Source: Streptomyces sp. GKU 895 (lineage in GTDB: Bacteria > Actinomycetota > Actinomycetes > Streptomycetales > Streptomycetaceae). Taken from it: DNA of 44,741 nucleotides. The notes beneath the pieces are model-generated. The model saw only the letters and a list, made by a program, of their open reading frames with translations, did no database searches and was not told the origin of the DNA. The position numbers and the translations under genes are program-made. The stretch's first letter is position 1. The number at the start of each line of letters is the position of its first letter. Of the stretch, positions 36,255 through 44,741 are shown in pieces. The stretch lies in contig MWJO01000071.1 in NCBI GenBank assembly GCA_002027195.1, positions 1 through 44,741 on the forward strand, written 5' to 3'.

Positions 36255-36950
36255 TCATTCCCCGGCCATGCGCTCGATGACCGCCAGCGACTGCGCGTTG
36301 TACGCGGCGACGATCTCCCGCGCGGCCTTGGTGTCCCGGCGGACCAGCGCGTCGACCAGCCCCGTGTGGTCGGCCCACAGCTCCCCGCGCAGGTCGTCGA
36401 TCCGGCGCAGGTGCTGCACCGCGCACACCCAGGACTGCACCCGCAGCCGGTGCAGGAAGTCCGAGAGGTAGGGGTTGCCGAACAGGGCGCTCAACTCGCG
36501 CCAGAACCGCAGGTCATAGCCGATCAGGACGGTCAGGTCACCGGCCCCGGCGGCCCGCTGGGCCTCCTCGCCGCGGCGCCGCACACCGGCGAGCAGGGCC
36601 GGGATGCGGGTGGCGTCCGGCTCGTCGACCAGGCCCAGATGGCCGTCGTCGAGCGCCTTGAACATGCCGTCGATGACGAGGGCGCGGGCCTCGATGATGC
36701 CGCGGTAGTCCGCGACGGAGTACTCGTGGACCCGGAAGCCGCGATGCTGGTCGGCTTCGAGGAGGCCCTGCGCGGCGAGGTCGACCAGGGCCTCGCGGAC
36801 CGGCGTCGCCGACACCCCGTACTGCTCGGCGATCTCCTTGACCGTGAACTCCTGCCCCGGCTGGAGCCGTCCGCCCAGCACCTCGTCGCGCAGCGCGTCG
36901 GCGATCTGCTGCCGCAGGGTGTTGCGGGTCACGGCGCCGTTGCCGGGCAT
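36255..36950 (-). CDS. GntR-family regulator, FadR/FCD type
   Basis: A 231-residue regulator. The winged helix (about 8-75) reads TLRQQIADALRDEVLGGRLQ, VKEIAEQYGVSATPVREALV, LLEADQHRGFRVHEYS. The C-terminal all-helical FCD domain with scattered Asp/His residues (IGYDLRFWRELSALFG, ADHTGLVDALVRRD) usually binds an organic acid, often through a metal. ATG 36950 follows GGGAGAGG. It lies downstream of the aminotransferase gene on the same strand, so it may sense an intermediate of that pathway. Confidence 0.9.
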   Translation of the reverse strand: MPGNGAVTRNTLRQQIADALRDEVLGGRLQPGQEFTVKEIAEQYGVSATPVREALVDLAAQGLLEADQHRGFRVHEYSVADYRGIIEARALVIDGMFKALDDGHLGLVDEPDATRIPALLAGVRRRGEEAQRAAGAGDLTVLIGYDLRFWRELSALFGNPYLSDFLHRLRVQSWVCAVQHLRRIDDLRGELWADHTGLVDALVRRDTKAAREIVAAYNAQSLAVIERMAGE

Positions 36951-37067
36951 GGTCGGGCCTCTCCCTGATGGCGGTCGGGTGGCGTGCACGTATATCTCTA
37001 CGGGCACGCCACCTTACGCGTTCGGGTTCCCGGTGTTGACCCGCGTAGCGCCGGGAAGGAGCGGCGG

Positions 37068-38423
37068 CTACTCCGTGTACTCGTCCGCCACGGAGAGCGC
37101 CGCGTCCAGTGCGGACAGGCCCTCCTTCAGCTCGGCCTCGGAGACGTTGCACGGCGGCACCACATGGGTGCGGTTCATGTTGATGAAGGGCCAGATGCCG
37201 TGCTTCTTGGCGGCGGCGCCGAACGCGGCCATCGGGGCGTTCGCCTCACCGGCCGCGTTGTACGGCACCAGCGGCTCGCGGGTCTCCTTGTTCTTGACCA
37301 GGTCCAGCGCCCAGAACATGCCGACGCCGCGGACCTCGCCCACGGAGGGGTGCCGCTCGGCGAGCTCGCGCAGGGCGGGCTCGACCACCGCCGCACCGAG
37401 GTTCCTGGCGTTCTCGACCACGCCCTCCTCCGCCATCACGTTGATCGTCGCCACGGCGGCGGCACAGGCGAGCGGATGCCCGGAGTACGTCAGACCGCCC
37501 GGGTAGGCGCGCTTGCCGAAGGTCTCCGCGATCGCGCCGGAGATGGCGACACCGCCGAGCGGGACGTACCCGCTGTTCACGCCCTTGGCGAAGGTCATCA
37601 GGTCGGGCACGACCCCGAACAGATCGGCGGCGAACCACTCACCGGTGCGCCCGAACCCGGCCATGACCTCGTCGAGGACGAAGACGATCCCGTACTTGTC
37701 GCAGATCTCGCGGACGCCCGCGAGATAGCCGGGCGGCGGGACCATGATCCCGGCGGTGCCGGGGATGGTCTCCAGGATGATCGCGGCGACGGTGCCCGGC
37801 CCCTCGAAGGCGATGGTCGTCTCGAGGTGCTCAAGGGCCCGCGCGCACTCCTGCTCCTCGGTCTGAGCGTAGAAGCGGGAGCGGTACAGGTACGGCGCCC
37901 AGAAGTGCACGACGCCGGCGGAGGCGCTGTCGGAGGCCCAGCGGCGCGGGTCGCCGGTGAGGTTGATCGCCTGCTGCGTACCGCCGTGGTACGAGCGGTA
38001 CGCGGAGAGCACCTTGGGCCGCCCGGTGTGCAGACGCGCCATGCGCACCGCATGCTCGACGGCGTCGGCCCCACCATTGGTGAAGAAGATCTTGTCCAGG
38101 TCACCGGGCGTCCGCTCGGCGATCAGCCGCGCCGCCTCCGACCGCGCCTCGATCGCGAAGGCGGGCGCGAACGTGGACAGGGTTGCGGCCTGTTCCTGGA
38201 TCGCGGCGACGACCTTCGGGTGCTGGTAGCCGATGTTCGTGTAGACGAGGCCACTCGTGAAGTCGAGGTACCGCTTGCCGTCGTAGTCCCAGAAGTACGA
38301 CCCCTCCGCGCCGGCGACGGCGAGCGGGTCGATGAGCTCCTGCGCGGACCAGGAGTGGAACACATGAGCACGGTCCGCGGCCTTCACGGCGGCGCCGACC
38401 TCGGGGTTTGGCTGAGGGGTCAT
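37068..38423 (-). CDS. Class III aminotransferase (aspartate aminotransferase family)
   Basis: A 451-residue PLP enzyme of the omega-transaminase group, which moves the amino group of a terminal amine (for example beta-alanine, GABA, diamines or taurine) to a keto acid. Family marks are the TNGGADAVEHAVRMARLHTG cofactor region, SYHGGT, the VFVLDEVMAGFGRTG aspartate that pairs with the pyridine nitrogen, and PLP lysine in MTFAKGVNSGYVPLG. I chose the ATG at 38423 because a -10 hexamer lies 7 nt upstream. Substrate cannot be fixed from sequence. The neighbouring GntR regulator suggests catabolic control. Confidence 0.9.
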   Translation of the reverse strand: MTPQPNPEVGAAVKAADRAHVFHSWSAQELIDPLAVAGAEGSYFWDYDGKRYLDFTSGLVYTNIGYQHPKVVAAIQEQAATLSTFAPAFAIEARSEAARLIAERTPGDLDKIFFTNGGADAVEHAVRMARLHTGRPKVLSAYRSYHGGTQQAINLTGDPRRWASDSASAGVVHFWAPYLYRSRFYAQTEEQECARALEHLETTIAFEGPGTVAAIILETIPGTAGIMVPPPGYLAGVREICDKYGIVFVLDEVMAGFGRTGEWFAADLFGVVPDLMTFAKGVNSGYVPLGGVAISGAIAETFGKRAYPGGLTYSGHPLACAAAVATINVMAEEGVVENARNLGAAVVEPALRELAERHPSVGEVRGVGMFWALDLVKNKETREPLVPYNAAGEANAPMAAFGAAAKKHGIWPFINMNRTHVVPPCNVSEAELKEGLSALDAALSVADEYTE

Positions 38424-38430
38424 GCGGGTG

Positions 38431-38436
38431 AGCGTA
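38431..38436 (-). promoter_or_regulatory. Putative -10 element of the aminotransferase gene, leaderless mRNA
   Basis: The minus strand reads TACGCT, ending exactly 7 nt before the ATG at 38423, with no Shine-Dalgarno sequence. Confidence 0.5.
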
Positions 38437-38503
38437 AATGTCCGCGATGCGGAAGCGGTATCGGCGTCCTGTCTGTGGACGGGGGGTTTCCGCGACAGGT
38501 TGT

Positions 38504-38579
38504 CGGGCTTGGCGTCATGGAACCTGTCGAAGCCCGTCGGAACCACAGGTGGGCGGGCTCGGCGTTACGGAACCGTCGA
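38504..38579. repeat. Imperfect direct repeat in the aminotransferase-kinase intergenic region
   Basis: A 26-27-bp unit beginning CGGGCT(T/C)GGCGT occurs at 38504-38530 and 38554-38579, 50 bp apart, with most positions conserved. It lies in the 243-bp divergent region. No coding signal is present there. Confidence 0.5.
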
Positions 38580-38666
38580 CCCCGGGGCGGCCGTCACCTC
38601 GTAGGACCGCACTATCGTGAGCCTCACGCACAGGCACGTGTCGGGGGAGTACGGGGAGGGCCTGCG

Positions 38667-40762
<2,096 letters not shown>

Positions 40763-40906
40763 CGCGAAGTGCGCGCCGCAGTGGGGGCGTTGAGGTCGCT
40801 CGCTCGTACGGATCCGGCGGTACGGCCGTCTTCCGTGCGAGCGGCAGGAGGAGTTGTGTGGGTGACAGCACCTGACCCACCGCACCCACCGACCCCGGGA
40901 GAGCGC

Positions 40907-42295
40907 ATGCGTCCCAGCAGAAGAACGGTCCTGACCGCGACGGGAGGGGCCACGCTGGCCGCCGGGACCGGCACGGCCGAGGCGGCACCGTCGGGCGCCC
41001 GGCCACCGGCCACCGCACAGGCCCCCACCCGCGAACTCCGGGCGCTGTTACGGGAGATCGACCCGGCCCGCATCGAGGCCACGGTCCGCAAGCTCGTCTC
41101 CTTCGGCACCCGCCACACCCTCTCCGCGCAGGACGACCCGGCCCGCGGCATCGGCGCCGCCCGTGACTGGCTGCTGGCGGAGCTGAGTTCGTACGCCGCC
41201 GGCTCCGGTGGCCGGATGACGGCGGAACTCCAGTCGTACGTCCAGGAACCGGGCCCGCGCATCCCGACGCCCACCCGGATCACCAACGTCATCGCCACCC
41301 TGCGCGGCGCGGTGACGCCGGAGCGGATCTACGTCGTCTCCGGGCACTACGACTCCCGGGTCACCGACGTCATGGACGCCACCTCCGACGCCCCGGGCGC
41401 GGACGACGACGCGTCCGGGGTCGCGGTGGTCCTGGAGCTGGCGCGGGTGATGGCGAGACGGCGTCCCGCCGCGACGATCGTGTTCGCGGCGGTCGCGGGG
41501 GAGGAGCAGGGTCTGTTCGGATCGGCCCACCTGGCCCAGCAGTTCAAGTCCGCCGGGGCGGACGTGCAGGGCATGTTCACCAACGACATCGTCGGCAGTT
41601 CGACGGCGGACGACGGCACGCGCGACCCGTACACCATCCGCCTCTTCGCGGAAGGCGTGCCGTCCTCCGAGACCGCCGAACAGGCCGCGGTCCGCCGCTC
41701 GGTGGGCGGCGAGAACGACTCGGCCACCCGCCAGCTCGCCCGCTTCGTCCGGGACGTCGCCGACAACGACGCCACCGGCATGCACGTCCGCGTCGTCTAC
41801 CGCCGCGACCGGTACCGCCGCGGCGGCGACCACATCCCGTTCCTCGAACGCGCCTACCCCGCCGCCCGCTTCACCGAGCCCGCCGAGGACTTCGCCCACC
41901 AGCACCAGGACGTCCGCGTCGAGGACGGCAAGCAGTACGGCGACCTGCCCGAGTTCTGCGACTTCGACTTCACCGCCCGCGTCGCCAAGGTCAACGGCGC
42001 CGCCCTGTGGACGCTGGCGCAGGCCCCGGGCACCCCGAGGGGCGCGAAGATCGTCACCACCCTGCTCACCAACTCCACCCGGCTGGTGTGGACGCGGGGC
42101 ACGGAACCGGACCTCGCCGGCTACGAGATCGTGTGGCGGGAGACGACGGCGCCCGAGTGGACGCATGTCGTCCCGGTCGGCGACGTGACGACGTACGAGA
42201 TCGACCTGTCGAAGGACAACGTCTTCTTCGGGGTGCGGGCGGTGAACACGAAGGGGCTGACCAGCCCGGTCGCCTTCCCCGACCCGCAGGCCTGA
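40907..42295 (+). CDS. Exported M28-family metallopeptidase with fibronectin III domain
   Basis: A 462-residue aminopeptidase-type protein with a twin-arginine-like signal (MRPSRRTVLTATGG, cleavage after AEA). Two-zinc ligands are visible: His147 (SGHYDS), Asp in PGADDDASG (166-168), catalytic Glu199-Glu200 (AGEEQGLFGS), a further acid in FTNDIVG and His in FAHQHQD. The last 85 residues, from about TTLLTNSTRLVWTRGTEPDL, look like one fibronectin III module, probably for binding polymers or cell wall. The ATG at 40907 follows GGGAGAG. The frame is open upstream to 40769 without coding character. Confidence 0.88.
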   Translation: MRPSRRTVLTATGGATLAAGTGTAEAAPSGARPPATAQAPTRELRALLREIDPARIEATVRKLVSFGTRHTLSAQDDPARGIGAARDWLLAELSSYAAGSGGRMTAELQSYVQEPGPRIPTPTRITNVIATLRGAVTPERIYVVSGHYDSRVTDVMDATSDAPGADDDASGVAVVLELARVMARRRPAATIVFAAVAGEEQGLFGSAHLAQQFKSAGADVQGMFTNDIVGSSTADDGTRDPYTIRLFAEGVPSSETAEQAAVRRSVGGENDSATRQLARFVRDVADNDATGMHVRVVYRRDRYRRGGDHIPFLERAYPAARFTEPAEDFAHQHQDVRVEDGKQYGDLPEFCDFDFTARVAKVNGAALWTLAQAPGTPRGAKIVTTLLTNSTRLVWTRGTEPDLAGYEIVWRETTAPEWTHVVPVGDVTTYEIDLSKDNVFFGVRAVNTKGLTSPVAFPDPQA

Positions 42296-42301
42296 CCGCC
42301 G

Positions 42302-42907
42302 CTAGATCCAGCCCTGCTGCCAGGCGCGGTGGGCCGCGGCATGCCGTGTCGTGGCCCCCAGCTTGGACATCGCGGCGGAGAGGTAGTTGCGCACGGTCCC
42401 CGGCGCCAGATGCACCTGCTCGGCGATCTCCGCCACCGACGCCCCCGTGCGGGCCACCCGCAGCACCTCCAACTCCCGTGCGCTGAGCGGGCAGTCGTCC
42501 TCGGCCAGCGCGGACGCCGCGATCTCCGGGTCGACGTAGCGGCGCCCGGCGGCGATGTCCCGGAGAATCTCGGACAGCCGGGCGGCGGGGGTGGTCTTGG
42601 GCACGAACCCGCGCACCCCGGCGGCCAGCGCGCGGCGCAGCACGGCGGGCCGGGCGTGCCGGGTGACGAGGACGACGTGGGTGCCCGGCCGCCCGGCACG
42701 GATCTCCTCGGCGGCCCGCAGCCCGTCCGTGGGCGGCATCTCGAGATCCAGTACGGCGATGTCGGGCCGGTGTTCGAGGGCGAGGCGCACGGCGTCGGTG
42801 GAGGTCGAGGCCTCCGCGACCACGGTGAGGTCGTCCTCCAGGGAGAGCAGGGCGGCCAGCGCACCGCGCAGCAGGTCCTCGTCGTCGGCGAGCAGGACCC
42901 GGATCAC
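42302..42907 (-). CDS. NarL-family response regulator (pair 3, DesR-like)
   Basis: A 201-residue regulator starting with GTG. The receiver domain has LADDED and phospho-acceptor Asp54 (IAVLDLEMPPTDG), with VLVTRHARP and FVPKTTP for the switch Thr and Lys. The LuxR helix-turn-helix is LSARELEVLRVARTGASVAEIA with recognition helix GTVRNYLSAAMSKLG. The partner kinase gene lies upstream on the same strand, but 112 bp away because a 39-bp repeat fills the gap. It is more like the DesR/YdfI group than regulators 1 and 2. Confidence 0.92.
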   Translation of the reverse strand: MIRVLLADDEDLLRGALAALLSLEDDLTVVAEASTSTDAVRLALEHRPDIAVLDLEMPPTDGLRAAEEIRAGRPGTHVVLVTRHARPAVLRRALAAGVRGFVPKTTPAARLSEILRDIAAGRRYVDPEIAASALAEDDCPLSARELEVLRVARTGASVAEIAEQVHLAPGTVRNYLSAAMSKLGATTRHAAAHRAWQQGWI

Positions 42908-42918
42908 GCGGCGGCCCC

Positions 42919-43035
42919 TGGGCGGCCGGTGTCGGGCCTGGTCGGTCGGTGGCTCTTGGGGCGGGTGGTGTCGGGCCGGTTGGCTTGGCGGTCCTCTGGG
43001 CGGGCGGTGTCGGGACGGTTCACTCGGCGGTCCCG
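42919..43035 (-). repeat. Tandem repeat, 3 degenerate copies of 39 bp
   Basis: The anchor GGTGTCGGG (plus strand) recurs at 42928, 42967 and 43006, exactly 39 bp apart, and flanking bases match in part. The third copy covers the last codons and stop of the kinase gene. In a different frame on the minus strand each unit reads RPDT-x-RP. It separates kinase and regulator genes that normally abut. Confidence 0.8.
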
Positions 43036-44195
43036 TGGACGGGGAGAGTCGCGGTCACCGTGAAACGGTCGTCGTCCGCCCGCTCCCAGGTCAACTCCCC
43101 GCCCGCGCCCCGCAGTCGCTCGGCGAGCCCCCGCAGTCCGGTGCCGTCGGCGCTGCCGGGACGGGTGACGGCCCCGTCGTTGGCGATCCGCAGCCGGACC
43201 CGGTCGTCGACGAGCCGGTAGTCGACCTCGGCGGTGCGGGCCTGGCTGTGGCGCAGCACATTGGTGGTGGCCTCGCGCATGACGAGGCCCAGGAGACTGC
43301 GGGTGGGATCGTCCAACGTCCCCTGCCGCGGATCCGTTTCGAGCGTCATCCGCGCGTCGATGCCGGCCGCGGCGAGCACCCGGGTGGCGTTGGCGATCTC
43401 GTCGTCGAGCGTCGTACGGCGTATGCCCTGCACGACGGCCCGGGTGTCCCGCAGCGCGTCCGCGCACAGCTGCCGTATCTCCCGCATCTCGGCGGCCGCG
43501 CGGCGCGGATCGGACTCGGCGAGCCGCGACGCCAACTCCGCCTTCAGGGCGATGACTTGGAGGTGATGCCCCTGGATGTCATGGAGGTCGGAGGCGAACC
43601 GCAGCCGCTCGTCCTTCACCGCCAGCTCCGCCTCCAGCCGCCGCGCCCGGTCCAGCCGCCCCGCGATCCGCCACGCCCACAGCGGTCCGAGCACGGTCCA
43701 CACCGTGAACGCCGTCAGACAGGCCGGGAACAGCGCCGCGTACGCCAACTCGCCGTCGCCTGCGGCCAGACTCACCGCGCCACCGGGCAGCGGTGCGAGC
43801 GCGACGGCACCCCCGACCAGCCACCGTCTGCGGGGCGCGGCGGGCAGACCGGCGGCGACGATCGCCACGGTCACGGCCGGGGCGACCGCCCACAGCCCGT
43901 AGTCGTGCCGCGCGAGCGGCGGTACGGCGAGTACGGCGGCGGCGAGACAGGCGGTGACGACCATCCCCACGCGCCGCCCGGCGGGCTCCCGCTCCTCCAT
44001 CGACCCGCCGAGCAGCACGACCGCGGCCACGGCGTGCACGGCCAGCGCCGGCACGACCGGCGCCCGGGCCCACAGCGGCACGTCCCCGTCCAGCGCCCAG
44101 GCCCCGTACGCCACCACCAGCACACACAGCACGGTCCCCGGCACGGCCCACCACGTGTACCGCCGGAAACCCGCGAGCCCCGCCCCCTCGTCCAC
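43020..44195 (-). CDS. Two-component sensor histidine kinase (pair 3, DesK-like)
   Basis: A 391-residue kinase with five or six membrane helices in residues 12-175. The HisKA_3 motif FASDLHDIQGHHLQVIALKAEL carries His205, and DLHDIQGHHLQ is characteristic of the DesK branch. The ATPase domain has LVMREATTNVLRHSQA and the G-box GTGLRGLAERLRGAGG. The GTG at 44195 is preceded 6 nt upstream by an AT-ended hexamer CACAAT. An ATGACA/TGTCAT dyad lies at the -35 position, fitting autoregulation by the paired regulator. Confidence 0.9.
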   Translation of the reverse strand: MDEGAGLAGFRRYTWWAVPGTVLCVLVVAYGAWALDGDVPLWARAPVVPALAVHAVAAVVLLGGSMEEREPAGRRVGMVVTACLAAAVLAVPPLARHDYGLWAVAPAVTVAIVAAGLPAAPRRRWLVGGAVALAPLPGGAVSLAAGDGELAYAALFPACLTAFTVWTVLGPLWAWRIAGRLDRARRLEAELAVKDERLRFASDLHDIQGHHLQVIALKAELASRLAESDPRRAAAEMREIRQLCADALRDTRAVVQGIRRTTLDDEIANATRVLAAAGIDARMTLETDPRQGTLDDPTRSLLGLVMREATTNVLRHSQARTAEVDYRLVDDRVRLRIANDGAVTRPGSADGTGLRGLAERLRGAGGELTWERADDDRFTVTATLPVHGTAE

Positions 44196-44218
44196 GCGGT
44201 CATTGTGGCAGCGGGGAG

Positions 44219-44232
44219 ATGACAGATGTCAT
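44219..44232. promoter_or_regulatory. Candidate response-regulator operator
   Basis: A perfect 14-bp palindrome ATGACA GA TGTCAT sits 24 bp upstream of the kinase start and 60 bp upstream of the divergent membrane-protein gene. NarL-type regulators often bind such TGAC/GTCA dyads. Confidence 0.55.
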
Positions 44233-44291
44233 ACGACGACGTGCGCTCCCGGCACTACTGCCGTTTTCCGCCCGCCGCGACCCTGAACGCC

Positions 44292-44741
44292 ATGACGCAC
44301 ATCAACACCGCACCCCTGACCCGCCGTTGGCCGACGCTCGCGGCGATCGCGATCTTTGCCGCCCAGGCGGCGGCGAGCGCGTCCGACACGGTGGCGGACT
44401 CGGTCGAGGGTTTCGGCCAGGTCCTGCCCCTGCTGCCCCTGCTGTACGTGGTGATCAACCAACTGGGCACCCGCGGGCGACCTGGCCGGTGCTGGGCGGG
44501 GCATGGTCCTCGTCTTCGGCCTCCAGGCCCTGGACCTGGTCTCACCGGCGGGCGTGATGATCGGCATCGCGCTGGCGGTGCTGCTGTGGGGCTGCTGCGG
44601 GGCGCACCGCGCGTGTGGGGTGTGCAGGCCGCGGGGGTGGTGGTCTTCGGGGCGCTGGCGGTGGCGGGCCTGGCGGGGGACCGGAGGTGGGGCGGTGGCT
44701 GGTGGCGGCGGGTGGTTCGTGCATGGGCTGTGGGACTTGGC
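44292..44741 (+). CDS. Small integral membrane protein, partial and frameshifted
   Basis: ATG 44292 opens MTHINTAPLTRRWPTLAAIA.., followed by hydrophobic segments in three successive frames: ..QVLPLLPLLYVVINQL, then RATWPVLGG, then GMVLVFGLQALDLVSPAGVM and later VQAAGVVVFGALAVAGLAG. At least three indels (near 44466, 44500 and 44597) are needed to read them together. The resulting product would have four to five membrane helices and runs off the right edge near ..WFVHGLWDL. It diverges from kinase 3 and may be the main target of that two-component system. Family not recognised. Confidence 0.55.
   Translation, partial: MTHINTAPLTRRWPTLAAIAIFAAQAAASASDTVADSVEGFGQVLPLLPLLYVVINQLGTRGRPGRCWAGHGPRLRPPGPGPGLTGGRDDRHRAGGAAVGLLRGAPRVWGVQAAGVVVFGALAVAGLAGDRRWGGGWWRRVVRAWAVGLG

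Noticed and set aside
36984..38666. N-terminal extension of the Ser/Thr kinase frame over the aminotransferase gene
   Set aside because: The kinase family start and ribosome site are at 38667, and the upstream part is antisense to an obvious class III aminotransferase.

Overview
The window is chromosomal DNA of a Streptomyces-type actinomycete. GC content is very high with strong third-position GC, GTG starts and one TTG start are common, many genes look leaderless, and the content is typical streptomycete core (class II aldolase, pyrE, purA, DUF2617 and DUF3151 proteins, NarL-type sensor/regulator pairs, a P450, Tat-exported enzymes). I see no phage, integrase, transposase, CRISPR array, rRNA or tRNA.

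Layout. 1-5.2 kb: the tail of an unknown gene and its terminator, a DUF2617 protein, a membrane spermidine-synthase-like protein, a tail-anchored SRPBCC protein, an aldose-1-epimerase-like protein and pyrE. 5.4-8.4 kb: fructose-bisphosphate aldolase with a strong terminator, a DHA2-type MFS exporter and a DUF3151 protein. 8.6-12.3 kb: a kynurenine-pathway block (tryptophan dioxygenase, kynureninase, a TetR regulator and a divergent alpha/beta hydrolase that may be the formamidase). 12.5-18.9 kb: a translationally coupled hydrolase, acyltransferase, sensor kinase and response regulator, then a paralogous kinase/regulator pair; both units carry the same 16-bp promoter-region motif. 19-22.5 kb: a RibD-like reductase, an SRPBCC-ArsR-SRPBCC operon with a symmetric double operator, and a divergent P450. 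22.5-25.6 kb: an ABC transporter operon and a divergent MarR/GbsR regulator. 25.5-29.4 kb: an APC permease divergent from eutBC (ethanolamine ammonia-lyase). 29.4-36.1 kb: a DUF6086 protein, a degenerate diacylglycerol-kinase-like protein, purA, a Tat-exported 5'-nucleotidase, an NmrA-like protein and two conserved unknowns. 36.3-44.7 kb: a GntR regulator and class III aminotransferase, a membrane Ser/Thr kinase, an M28 peptidase, a third kinase/regulator pair and a membrane protein cut by the window edge.

One property affects how the whole window should be read. At least a dozen genes, including purA and other conserved enzymes, are broken by single-base indels in G/C-dense runs, and in each testable case adding or removing one base restores a full-length protein. 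Two exact error contexts recur. This looks like systematic sequencing or assembly error rather than gene decay, so these genes are annotated as whole genes with the suspected indel noted.

I found no clearly new multi-gene system. The most interesting biology is regulatory: the symmetric double operator of the ArsR/SRPBCC operon, the motif shared by the two paralogous two-component units, and the number of leaderless promoters.
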